Assembly: GCA_007280905.1 (NCBI GenBank)
Contig: QYQM01000102.1
Coordinates: 1 to 50,781 of the forward strand
DNA: 50,781 nucleotides
Direction: 5' to 3'
Origin: Porphyromonadaceae bacterium
GTDB lineage: Bacteria > Bacteroidota > Bacteroidia > Bacteroidales > UBA12481
The position numbers and the translations under genes were made by a program. Shown here one piece after another: positions 24,636 to 32,677 of this stretch. Numbering within the stretch: position 1 is the first letter of the stretch; each line of letters begins with the position of its first letter. The notes under the pieces are model-generated. The model made no database searches. It was not told the DNA's origin and saw only the letters and a list, made by a program, of their open reading frames with translations.

Positions 24636-25667
24636 ATGAGCGTTACCATTCTTGGCATAGAATCTTCCTGCGATGATACTTCAGCGGCGATCGTCCGTGA
24701 TGGTTTCTTATTATCAAATCGCATTGCTAATCAAGATGTTCATCGATTTTTCGGTGGTGTAGTGCCCGAACTGGCTTCGCGCGCCCACCAGCAAAATATC
24801 ATTCCGGTGGTGGATCTCGCTATGAAAGAAGCCGGAGTGAAACCAAATGAAATCAGTGCAGTCGCTTTTACCCGGGGTCCCGGTTTAATGGGCTCGCTCT
24901 TAGTTGGGGCTTCCTTCTCCAAAGGCTTCGCGGTTGCGCGAAATATCCCCCTGATCGCTGTAAATCACCTCCAAGGCCACGTCCTGGCATTGTTTGTACG
25001 ACGGCCAACTGACAACCGACAACCGATAACCGACAACTTTCAACCTTCCTTCCCCTTCCTCTGCCTCCTCGTCTCCGGCGGCCATACCCAGATTCTGATC
25101 GTCCGTGATCATCTGGATATGGAAATGATCGGCCAAACTATTGATGATGCTGCGGGTGAGGCTTTTGATAAGTGCGGCAAGGTGATCGGACTCCCTTACC
25201 CTGCAGGTCCGGTTATCGATAAATTAGCCAAAGAGGGTGATCCATTGGCCTTTACATTTAGCCGGCCTAGGATTTCTGATCTGAATTACAGTTTCAGCGG
25301 CCTTAAAACATCATTCCTCTATTTTCTGCGCGACCGGCTCAGGGAGGACCCCGGTTTTATCGGTAAAAATCTGAATAGTTTATGCGCTTCACTGCAATAT
25401 ACCATTGTTGAAATTCTATTGAACAAACTCCGCCAGGCATCCAAACAGACCGGTATCCGGGAGATCGGGCTGGCTGGAGGCGTTTCAGCCAATTCAGCCC
25501 TGAAAGCTGCCGTTCAGGCCGAAGCCGTCAAACGCAGATGGAACGTGTGCATCCCCGAACTTGCCTATACCATGGACAATGCCGCCATGATTGCAATGAC
25601 GGGCTATTATAAATACCTCAAAGGGGAATTTGCCGGACAGGATGTTGCGCCGCTTGCCCGGATGTGA
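24636..25667 (+). CDS. tsaD: tRNA threonylcarbamoyladenosine biosynthesis protein TsaD, carrying an in-frame repeat insertion
   Basis: 343 residues. TsaD transfers the threonylcarbamoyl group to A37 of tRNAs reading ANN codons. Hallmarks: ILGIESSCDDTSAAIV at the N-terminus, the metal-binding NHLQGH (H111, H115), FLCLLVSGGHTQ, DDAAGEAFDKCGK, LAGGVSANSALK and a C-terminal DNAAMIA. The window copy has an additional stretch PTDNRQPITDN (residues 124-134) directly after NHLQGHVLALFVRR and before FPFLCLLVSGG. It is encoded by a dispersed repeat (25006-25037) and is not part of the family. The gene is otherwise intact and must still work if it is the only copy, since TsaD is normally essential. It is divergent from tamB. 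Confidence 0.95.
   Translation: MSVTILGIESSCDDTSAAIVRDGFLLSNRIANQDVHRFFGGVVPELASRAHQQNIIPVVDLAMKEAGVKPNEISAVAFTRGPGLMGSLLVGASFSKGFAVARNIPLIAVNHLQGHVLALFVRRPTDNRQPITDNFQPSFPFLCLLVSGGHTQILIVRDHLDMEMIGQTIDDAAGEAFDKCGKVIGLPYPAGPVIDKLAKEGDPLAFTFSRPRISDLNYSFSGLKTSFLYFLRDRLREDPGFIGKNLNSLCASLQYTIVEILLNKLRQASKQTGIREIGLAGGVSANSALKAAVQAEAVKRRWNVCIPELAYTMDNAAMIAMTGYYKYLKGEFAGQDVAPLARM
25006..25037 (+). repeat. GACAACCGACAACCGATAAC-family repeat inserted in frame in tsaD
   Basis: The plus strand reads CAACTGACAACCGACAAC and then CGATAACCGACAAC. The same words, in either orientation, make up the intergenic repeats at 8749-8768, 17920-17986, 39684-39712 and 50531-50586. Here they are translated. Confidence 0.9.
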
Positions 25668-25671
25668 GAAG

Positions 25672-25905
25672 AAGACTATAAGACCAGAAGACTTTAAGAC
25701 AAGAAGACAGAAGACGGATATTTCTTTTCCGGATATAAAAATAGACGGCCTGTCCGTATACCTTGATCCCGCCCGAATGGGAGACATGGTTTGAAAGAAG
25801 GCATTACGATCCAAGGAATTGCACTTTTTCCTTCATCCCTATTTAAACCCTGAGCCTTGAGCCTTGAGCCTTTTTTGAGCCTTGAGCCCTGAGCCTTGAG
25901 CCTTT
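25672..25905. repeat. Repeat-filled intergenic region between tsaD and rnfA
   Basis: The 242-bp gap between convergent genes holds AAGACTATAAGACC-type repeats (25672-25715) and, at 25848-25905, a tandem of GAGCCTTGAGCC units (CCCTGAGCCTTGAGCCTTGA and a second set after a T-run). The second set shares 13- and 17-nt words with the repeat inside the HdrDE-like gene. No gene is apparent. Confidence 0.8.
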
Positions 25906-25909
25906 ACTT

Positions 25910-26485
25910 TTACTTCACAATCCCGCTGAACCCCATAAAGGCCATGGCAAGGATCCCGGCCATAACCAGTGAAATCGGGAAACCTTTCATTCCTTTGGGT
26001 ACGCCCTGGAGTTCAAGCCTTTCTCGTAAACCTGCGAAAATAATGATGGCCAGTCCAAAACCAAGCGCATTGGCTGCCGTGAATACGATCCCCTGAATCA
26101 GGTTATAATCGTTCTGAATGGTGAGGATTGCGATACCTAAAACGGCACAGTTGGTGGTGATCAAAGGGAGGAAAATACCCAGGGCCTGGTAAAGGCTGGG
26201 GGATATCTTTTTCAGGATTGTTTCAACCATCTGAACCAATGCAGCAATCACCAGTATGAATACGATGGTCTGCATAAAACCGATATGGAAAGGATCCAGA
26301 ACATACTTTTGCAATAGAAATGTAACGATGGTGGCCAGTACCATAACAAAAGTAACGGCAGCCGACATACCCGCTGCAGTTCCCACTTTGTTGGATACTC
26401 CCAGGAATGGGCAAATCCCGAGAAACTTGGCCAAAACGATGTTGTTAACCAGTATCGCGCTGATGAATATGATAATGTATTCCAT
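25910..26485 (-). CDS. rnfA: Ion-translocating electron transport complex subunit RnfA
   Basis: 191 residues, about six membrane helices, typical RnfA/NqrE sequence (ILVNNIVLAKFLGICPFLGV near the start; TTNCAVLGIAIL; GLAIIIFAGLRERLE). RnfA and RnfE form the inverted-topology pair in the membrane part of Rnf, which couples ferredoxin:NAD+ electron flow to Na+ or H+ pumping; a shared Fe-S centre sits between the two. It is the last gene of the rseC-rnfBCDGEA operon. Confidence 0.96.
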   Translation of the reverse strand: MEYIIIFISAILVNNIVLAKFLGICPFLGVSNKVGTAAGMSAAVTFVMVLATIVTFLLQKYVLDPFHIGFMQTIVFILVIAALVQMVETILKKISPSLYQALGIFLPLITTNCAVLGIAILTIQNDYNLIQGIVFTAANALGFGLAIIIFAGLRERLELQGVPKGMKGFPISLVMAGILAMAFMGFSGIVK

Positions 26486-26503
26486 GACTTCCGGACTATT
26501 GGG

Positions 26504-27094
26504 TTATTTATTTCCTTTCAGCCGATTGATAAAAGCAATCAGGTACCCGAGCGCGATAAAGGCACCCGGTGAAAGGATGAAAACTAAAATGGTGCTGGCA
26601 TTTTCACCCACGAAACGGATATTGAAAATGGATCCGTTGCCAAGCATTTCACGAATGGCGCCCAACGTAGTAAGCGCCAGAGTAAATCCAATCCCCATAC
26701 CCAACCCGTCGAGTATCGAGGCTATTACCGTATTTTTCTGCGCAAAAGCCTCCGCCCGTGCCAGAATAATACAGTTCACCACAATCAACGGTACGAAAAC
26801 TCCAAGAGCTTTGTAAAGGGTTGGAACGAAAGCCTCCATGGTCATCTGTACAATCGTTACGAACGAAGCTATGACCACAACAAAAATAGGTATCCTCACT
26901 TTATTTGGTACTAGATTCTTAATCAACGAGATAACCAGGTTCGACATGGTTAGTACGAACGTGGTGGCAACCCCCATCCCCATCCCGTTGATGGCCGATG
27001 TAGATACTGCCAGAACAGGACACATCCCGATGAGGAGAACAAGGGTCGGATTCTCCCTTACGATGCCATTGGTAAAATGCTTCAAATTGCTCAT
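26504..27094 (-). CDS. rnfE: Rnf complex subunit RnfE
   Basis: 196 residues from the ATG at 27094 (MSNLKHFTNGIVRENPTLV), which overlaps the end of rnfG by 4 bp (ATGA); an upstream ATG at 27145 lies inside rnfG and is unlikely. About six membrane helices, homologous to RnfA. Motifs: LLIGMCPVLAVSTSAINGMG and VNCIILARAEAFA. Partner of RnfA in the membrane core. Confidence 0.95.
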   Translation of the reverse strand: MSNLKHFTNGIVRENPTLVLLIGMCPVLAVSTSAINGMGMGVATTFVLTMSNLVISLIKNLVPNKVRIPIFVVVIASFVTIVQMTMEAFVPTLYKALGVFVPLIVVNCIILARAEAFAQKNTVIASILDGLGMGIGFTLALTTLGAIREMLGNGSIFNIRFVGENASTILVFILSPGAFIALGYLIAFINRLKGNK

Positions 27095-27663
27095 TTCTGT
27101 CCTCCTTTTTGATAAGCATTGTATGCTCTCATAATCGCATCGCAAAACGCACGCGAACTTATCGTTGCCGCGGTGATAGCATCGATCTCACCCCCGTCTT
27201 TCTTAACCTTGATCTTATTGGTTCCGGGATTTTTTCCCACAAACTGATTTTTGAATTTCGGCTCCATCATTTTTGTGCCCAATCCCGGGGTTTCCTTGTG
27301 CTCCAGAACGGATGTATTGATCAGGGTACCATCAGGTTTGATCCCGACCATAACGCTGAACGATCCGCTGAAGGCAATATTTGTTTTGGTGCTGATGGCG
27401 GTTCCAACCATCTGCCCGTCTTTTTTGGCCGGGAAACACTCCAGTTCACCAAGGTCAGACTGGACCGTATATTTCTCTTCACTCGGGTTATTATTGAACT
27501 CCGGGACCACCTTCCGGATCGCTTCGAGCTTAGCTTTCGCTTTGGATTCGGCAATAGGGCCTTCGGTTATTGCATTCATATAACCCAGGAGGCCAGAGGC
27601 GATGGCGCATACTCCGAACAGGGAGAGCACCATTGTTGTCAGATTTGATTCCAGTTTAGCCAT
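27091..27663 (-). CDS. rnfG: Rnf complex subunit RnfG (covalent FMN protein)
   Basis: 190 residues: an N-terminal membrane anchor (about 9-28) and a periplasmic FMN-binding domain. The motif GGEIDAITAATISSRAF near residues 158-174 corresponds to the S/T-GAT-S/T site in which the second threonine carries covalent FMN; here the glycine is replaced by alanine (TAATIS). It shuttles electrons across the membrane within Rnf. It overlaps rnfD by 8 bp. Confidence 0.94.
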   Translation of the reverse strand: MAKLESNLTTMVLSLFGVCAIASGLLGYMNAITEGPIAESKAKAKLEAIRKVVPEFNNNPSEEKYTVQSDLGELECFPAKKDGQMVGTAISTKTNIAFSGSFSVMVGIKPDGTLINTSVLEHKETPGLGTKMMEPKFKNQFVGKNPGTNKIKVKKDGGEIDAITAATISSRAFCDAIMRAYNAYQKGGQK

Positions 27664-28663
27664 TTTTCAATTCCTCTCCGAACCGTTTTGGTTTGACATA
27701 TTTATCGATCAGAGGCACAAAGGCGTTCATTATGAGGATGGCGAACGAAACCCCTTCCGGATAGGAACCGAAAATCCTGATCAGGCAGGTGATCAGTCCG
27801 ATGCCTGCTCCGAAAATAATCTGGCCAACGGGTGTCATTGGTGACGTGACCATATCGGTTGCCATAAAGATCGCACCGAGCATAATCCCCCCTGCCAGCA
27901 GATGGAAAAGCGGATCAGCATATTTACCCGGATCAATCATCCAGAGAATTCCGGTGAACATGACCACTGTTGCCAGGATGGATCCCGGGATGTGCCAGGT
28001 AATAACCTTCTTTAAAATGAGATATAATCCACCGATAATCAGTGCTAAAGCCGATATTTCACCCAATGATCCGCCCATATTCCCGAGAAACATCTGGGCA
28101 TATCCGGGGACTTCCTTCATCAGGTCCGATAATGGCTGGCCGTTTTTAATTCCTTCCTTCAGAATGGCCAGCGGAGTGGCTCCTGTTGCAGCATCCAGGT
28201 AAGCGAACCGCGATTCAATTGCTTTTGGCCAGCTTGTCATCTGAACAGGGAAGGAGATCAGCAGGAATACCCTTCCAACCAGTGCAGGATTAAATGGGTT
28301 TTTGCCGAGGCCGCCAAAGGACATTTTGGCAATTCCGATGGCCACCAGACTGCCGATGATAATCATCCAGACCGGCAGGTTACTCGGAACGTTAAATGCC
28401 AGCAGCACTCCGGTAACAGCAGCTGATCCGTTCCATAATGTCGACCCGGCTTTGAACATGAACCTGTTGATCAGGTATTCGAAACTCATGCATGAAACCA
28501 CCGCAATACTGGTGACCGCCAAGGCTCCAAGCCCAAAAAATATCAGGGATACCGCAAATGCCGGGACCATGGCAATCAGCACCCGGTACATGATTTTCTG
28601 TACCGATTCACTGCCGAACTGGTGCGGGGAATACGATATGGTTAACAGGTTTGTTGCACTCAT
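27656..28663 (-). CDS. rnfD: Rnf complex subunit RnfD (covalent FMN membrane protein)
   Basis: 335 residues, about nine to ten membrane helices. The covalent FMN motif appears as DAATGATPLAIL (about 155-166), and GGLGKNPFNPALVGRVF is the family signature. RnfD sits in the membrane next to RnfG and is thought to take part in coupling electron flow to ion transport. It overlaps rnfC by 4 bp and rnfG by 8 bp. Confidence 0.96.
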   Translation of the reverse strand: MSATNLLTISYSPHQFGSESVQKIMYRVLIAMVPAFAVSLIFFGLGALAVTSIAVVSCMSFEYLINRFMFKAGSTLWNGSAAVTGVLLAFNVPSNLPVWMIIIGSLVAIGIAKMSFGGLGKNPFNPALVGRVFLLISFPVQMTSWPKAIESRFAYLDAATGATPLAILKEGIKNGQPLSDLMKEVPGYAQMFLGNMGGSLGEISALALIIGGLYLILKKVITWHIPGSILATVVMFTGILWMIDPGKYADPLFHLLAGGIMLGAIFMATDMVTSPMTPVGQIIFGAGIGLITCLIRIFGSYPEGVSFAILIMNAFVPLIDKYVKPKRFGEELKNG

Positions 28664-29988
28664 TTACTTCTGGATCTGATTAATCGGTTGACACTGTTTT
28701 TTCCTAATCTGATGTAATCGAGCAAAGGCCGGCCCGACGGGCAGGTGTAGCTGCAGGAGCCGCATTCCATGCAATCCATCACCCGTGCCTGTTCCATATC
28801 ATCCCAACGCTTTGCTTCTCCGAGGCTCATCAGAAAATAGGGCTCCAGGCCCATCGCGCAAACCGAGTTGCATCTTGAGCAACGGATGCAGTTCATGGTC
28901 GTCCGGCGGTTCGATTCGGTGACCGGCATCAGCACGATTCCCGAAGTACCCTTGGTTACCGGAACATCCAGCAATGGAAGGGCTTGTCCCATCATAGGAC
29001 CCCCGTTGATAACCTTTCCTGTATCTTCCGGCATACCCCCGGTGGCTTCAATTAATTCAGTAACCGGTGTCCCGATCCTCACCAGGTAATTCGCCGTTCG
29101 CTCCATCGATTTACCGGTAACGGTAACGATGCGCTCAAAAAGCGGTTTATTCTTTGTAATTGCCTCATATACTGCGAAAGCCGTTCCAACATTATGTACC
29201 ACAGCCCCAACATCGATCGGCAACCTGCCTGATGGCACCTCCCTGCCTGTAATGGCTTTAATAAGCTGTTTTTCACCCCCTTGCGGGTATTTAACTTGTA
29301 AAGTTTCTACCCGGATATCCGGATACCTTGCACAGAGTGTGGAAAGGTGACTAATGGCATCAGGTTTATTGCTTTCGATACCGATAACAGCCTTATTGAC
29401 TCGCAAGGCCTTCATTAACAATTGTGTGCCTACCAGGATCTCTTCTCCCTTTTCGAGCATTAACCGGTGATCAGAAGTCAGGTAAGGTTCACACTCGACA
29501 CCATTAATAATCAGAATTTCAGCCTTTTTACCTTTAGGCACCGTTATTTTAACATGGGATGGAAATGTTGCACCACCAAGTCCGACAATACCCATCCGGC
29601 CAATCCTCGTAATAATCTCTTCCGAGTTAAGATCAGGAAACTTTATGAGGTTCGGCGACCGGTCGATCGTTTCCATCCATTCATCACCCTGAACATCGAT
29701 GAATATAGCTGGTCTTTTATAACCTGATGAATCCGGAGCCGGTTCGATTTTCTGAACGATACCGGAAACCGGTGAATGTATATTGGCCGAAATGAAACCG
29801 GTGCTTTTGGCAATCAACTGTCCGGCTTTCACCATATCACCCTTGGCAACAATAGGTTCAGCCGGTGCTCCGAGATGTTGAGACAAATGAATGCGAACAG
29901 ATTTTGGTAATGGCAAAACTTCAATCGCAGATCCTGAAGCCTTTTTATTCTCAGGTGGATGAACACCGCCTTTTGGAAAGGTTTTCAA
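28660..29988 (-). CDS. rnfC: Rnf complex subunit RnfC (NADH/FMN/4Fe-4S)
   Basis: 442 residues. An N-terminal barrel-sandwich part, then the NADH-site signature GLGGATFPSHVK (about 135-146), an FMN-site stretch INGVECEPYLTSDHRLM (about 158-174), a SLBB-like region, and two 4Fe-4S motifs, CIRCSRCNSVCAMGLEP and CMECGSCSYTCPSG. It is the cytoplasmic subunit that exchanges electrons with NAD(H). The start lies 19 bp after rnfB. Confidence 0.96.
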   Translation of the reverse strand: MKTFPKGGVHPPENKKASGSAIEVLPLPKSVRIHLSQHLGAPAEPIVAKGDMVKAGQLIAKSTGFISANIHSPVSGIVQKIEPAPDSSGYKRPAIFIDVQGDEWMETIDRSPNLIKFPDLNSEEIITRIGRMGIVGLGGATFPSHVKITVPKGKKAEILIINGVECEPYLTSDHRLMLEKGEEILVGTQLLMKALRVNKAVIGIESNKPDAISHLSTLCARYPDIRVETLQVKYPQGGEKQLIKAITGREVPSGRLPIDVGAVVHNVGTAFAVYEAITKNKPLFERIVTVTGKSMERTANYLVRIGTPVTELIEATGGMPEDTGKVINGGPMMGQALPLLDVPVTKGTSGIVLMPVTESNRRTTMNCIRCSRCNSVCAMGLEPYFLMSLGEAKRWDDMEQARVMDCMECGSCSYTCPSGRPLLDYIRLGKNSVNRLIRSRSK

Positions 29989-30007
29989 TGAGGAATCCTC
30001 CTTTTAG

Positions 30008-30874
30008 TTAGTTAGCTTGAATTTCTGATACAACAGTCTCAACTTCAGCAACCTTTCGTGGTGGAAAGTTGATTTCAAGGATCGAATCCGTTGGGCAAAC
30101 TGACACGCACTTGCGGCACAAGGTGCATTTCACCGGATCAATATAGGCCAGGAAATTTTCGATGGTTATTGCATCAAATTCACAGGTTTTAACACAAACT
30201 TTACAAGCGATACAGGCAACTGAACAGGCTTTTTTGGCTGCGGCGCCTTTATCCTGATTAACGCACGAAACAAAAATCTTACGGTCTTTCTTACTCTTCT
30301 TCCGCAATTCAACGATAGTTTTCGGACAGGCCTTCACACAAGCTCCGCAGGATGTGCACTTCTCATCAATAACTTCGGGGAGGAGCGTAACCGGATTCAT
30401 GTGGATCGCATCAAAGGTGCAAACCACTACGCAGTCACCCAGTCCGAGGCATCCGTACGAACAGGCTGTATCTCCGCTAAAAAGCCCGGAGGCAATTTCA
30501 CAGGTTGCAGCACTGTCATACCGGGTGGTGCGTGTCCGGTGATCAGGGCTACCGGAGCAGCGGATTACAGCTACCGTCGGATCTTTTGTTACAGCAACTT
30601 TGCCTAAGGCTTCAGCGATTTTCACCATTCCGTCATTTCCCCCTACCGGGCAAAAAAGAGCGTCCAGAGATTCAGCCTTCACACAGTTTTCGGCAAAACC
30701 GCGGCACCCGGGATATCCGCATCCACCGCAGTTGGCACCAGGCAAAACAGCTTCCACATCATCAATTCTCGGGTCCTCGAAAACTTTAAATTTCCGGGCT
30801 ATCAAAAAGAGTATAAAACCGGATAAGCTTCCGATAACACTTAAACTGATGATCGTTATTACGACCGTATTCAT
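30008..30874 (-). CDS. rnfB: Rnf complex subunit RnfB (polyferredoxin)
   Basis: 288 residues. One N-terminal membrane helix (about 5-27), then the RnfB 4Fe-4S motif ANCGGCGYPGCRGFAENC with a distal cysteine (FCPVGG), and several ferredoxin-type clusters (CLGLGDCVVVC; CTSCGACVKACP; CIACKVCVKTC; CTLCRKCVSVCP). It accepts electrons from reduced ferredoxin and passes them on to the complex. Bacteroidota RnfB is of this long, multi-cluster type. Confidence 0.96.
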   Translation of the reverse strand: MNTVVITIISLSVIGSLSGFILFLIARKFKVFEDPRIDDVEAVLPGANCGGCGYPGCRGFAENCVKAESLDALFCPVGGNDGMVKIAEALGKVAVTKDPTVAVIRCSGSPDHRTRTTRYDSAATCEIASGLFSGDTACSYGCLGLGDCVVVCTFDAIHMNPVTLLPEVIDEKCTSCGACVKACPKTIVELRKKSKKDRKIFVSCVNQDKGAAAKKACSVACIACKVCVKTCEFDAITIENFLAYIDPVKCTLCRKCVSVCPTDSILEINFPPRKVAEVETVVSEIQAN

Positions 30875-30900
30875 AAATTTTAATTCTTTTCGGAATTATT

Positions 30901-31323
30901 TTATTCGGTTTTACGCAATTTGAATTCGATGGACTTAGTGATTCGCTTCCTGAACAGGAAGACCACCAGATAATAGGGTATCAGTGAACCCAGCCCAATC
31001 AGGGCTGCAAACCCCTCGCGTCCTGTAACTCCATAAAAAACAAAAATTACGGCAAGCAGAATAACCAACGGCAATCCGTATCCGTACCAAACGGCTTTAA
31101 GGCCCTGGCTCTGTGCCAGAATGACCTCAACATGATCGCCTGCCGACAATCCCGTTAAGGTATTCGTGACATCAACAAATTTTTCTTCGGAATTTGAAAT
31201 AGAACAAACACCCTTGGCGTGGCAGGCTGAACAGGCAGCATGAGCAACAAACCTGACCCGGACCTGTGTACCGGAAATTCTCTCAACAATTCCTTCATGA
31301 GCTACTGTTGCTCTTCTCTCCAT
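30901..31323 (-). CDS. rseC: RseC/MucC-family (SoxR-reducing system) membrane protein
   Basis: 140 residues from the ATG at 31323 (MERRATVAHEGIV); an upstream ATG at 31350 coincides with the promoter region. A short cytoplasmic region with a cysteine set (CSACHAKGVC, about 28-37), then two membrane helices (about 74-94 and 100-120). RseC proteins travel with rnf operons; in Bacteroidota this gene is regularly first in the cluster. Its function here is presumably maturation or redox control of Rnf, by association. Confidence 0.9.
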   Translation of the reverse strand: MERRATVAHEGIVERISGTQVRVRFVAHAACSACHAKGVCSISNSEEKFVDVTNTLTGLSAGDHVEVILAQSQGLKAVWYGYGLPLVILLAVIFVFYGVTGREGFAALIGLGSLIPYYLVVFLFRKRITKSIEFKLRKTE

Positions 31324-31347
31324 TACTATGGTTAATTTAAAAACACG

Positions 31348-31355
31348 CAAAAGTA
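31348..31355 (-). promoter_or_regulatory. Putative promoter -7 element of the rseC-rnf operon
   Basis: TACTTTTG on the minus strand matches TAnnTTTG exactly and lies 24 bp before the rseC ATG at 31323. It faces the promoter of the M16 peptidase gene across about 30 bp, so the two may interfere with each other. Confidence 0.5.
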
Positions 31356-31383
31356 TCTTACCTGAACCTTATAAAGATTGTCT

Positions 31384-31416
31384 TTTGTCAGGTTTTTTAA
31401 AATTAGGCTACTTTTG
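31384..31416 (+). promoter_or_regulatory. Putative promoter of the M16 peptidase operon
   Basis: TTTG (31384-31387) and TACTTTTG (31409-31416) are 21 bp apart, matching the Bacteroidota TTG-N19-21-TAnnTTTG layout. It supports a start at 31435 rather than 31378, which would lie upstream of the promoter. Confidence 0.6.
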
Positions 31417-31434
31417 AGGTCATCAATATATAAA

Positions 31435-32676
31435 ATGGAATACACCAAACACCGTCTGAATAACGGACTCCGGATCCTGGTAAACAGCGATAACAGTTCA
31501 CCGATGGTCGCCATAAATATTCTCTATGACATTGGCGCACGCGATGAAGATCCCGGTCTCACCGGATTTGCCCATCTTTTTGAACATCTCATGTTTGGCG
31601 GGTCGGTAAATATCCCTGAATACGATTCTCCTTTACAGCTGGCCGGAGGCGAGAATAATGCTTTTACCAATAATGATTATACGGATTACCATCTGACAAT
31701 CCCTTATCAGAACCTGGAAACAGGCTTTTGGCTTGAATCGGACCGGATGAATGAACTGGCATTTTCACAGGATAGTCTGGATGTACAGAAAAAGGTAGTG
31801 ATTGAGGAATATCGCCAGCGATACCTGAATCAACCCTATGGTGATGCCTGGCTATTCCTAAAACCGCTAGCCTATAAGGTGCATCCGTATTTATGGCCGA
31901 CTATCGGCAAGGAAATCCGGCATATTGAGGAGGCCCGGCTCGAGGATGTGAAAAATTTCTTTTTCAGCCATTATGCCCCGAACAATGCTATCCTCACTCT
32001 GTCGGGTTCCATTAAACCCGACGAAGCCTTTACCATGTCGGAGAAATGGTTTGGACCCATATCATCCAGAAATATTAAACCGCGAAATATTACGCCAGAA
32101 CCTGTTCAAACGGAGTATCGGTACCAGGAAGTCGAACGTCCCGTTCCAAGTCCGGCCGTTTACCTTGCCTGGCACATGGGTGATCGTGTCAGCCGGGAGT
32201 ACTATGTTCTTGATCTGCTTTCTGATATATTCTCTAATGGCATGTCGGCACGGCTTTTTCTGAGAGTAGTCAAGGACCAGAAACTATTCAGCGATATTGA
32301 TGCCTGTATTACAGGAGATCGCGATCCTGGCTTGTTTGTAATTAGCGGACGGCTCGCCAATGGAATTTCCCCCGAATCAGGGATTAAGGCCATTCGCGAA
32401 GAGATCAGCCGGATCATTGATGGACCGGTTGAGGAAAGGGAACTCAACAAAGTGAAGAACAGGGCTGAATCACAGTTTCTTTTCAGCAACATGAATGTCC
32501 AGAATAAAGCCATAAACCTGGCTTATTTTGAATGGCTCGGAGATGCCGGAATGATCAGCCGGGAATTGGAATTGCTCCGTTCGGTAACAGTGGCGGAGAT
32601 TAAGGAAACCGCACGGAGCCTGTTCCGGGAATCTAATTGCTCCTGTTTGGTTTATCGTAATAAAGGGGAGAAATAA
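31435..32676 (+). CDS. M16-family zinc metallopeptidase, catalytic partner
   Basis: 413 residues from the ATG at 31435. The inverted zinc motif HLFEH (about residues 46-50) is followed by a downstream glutamate in VVIEEYRQRY, so the active site is complete. Typical M16 opening (HRLNNGLRILV; DIGARDEDPGLTGFAHLFEH). Such enzymes cleave short peptides inside a clam-shell chamber. The next gene, 1 bp downstream, encodes the inactive partner, so the two probably form a heterodimer like bacterial M16B pairs and mitochondrial processing peptidase. Whether it is cytoplasmic or exported is unclear: no signal peptide is seen. Confidence 0.93.
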   Translation: MEYTKHRLNNGLRILVNSDNSSPMVAINILYDIGARDEDPGLTGFAHLFEHLMFGGSVNIPEYDSPLQLAGGENNAFTNNDYTDYHLTIPYQNLETGFWLESDRMNELAFSQDSLDVQKKVVIEEYRQRYLNQPYGDAWLFLKPLAYKVHPYLWPTIGKEIRHIEEARLEDVKNFFFSHYAPNNAILTLSGSIKPDEAFTMSEKWFGPISSRNIKPRNITPEPVQTEYRYQEVERPVPSPAVYLAWHMGDRVSREYYVLDLLSDIFSNGMSARLFLRVVKDQKLFSDIDACITGDRDPGLFVISGRLANGISPESGIKAIREEISRIIDGPVEERELNKVKNRAESQFLFSNMNVQNKAINLAYFEWLGDAGMISRELELLRSVTVAEIKETARSLFRESNCSCLVYRNKGEK

Positions 32677-32677
32677 T

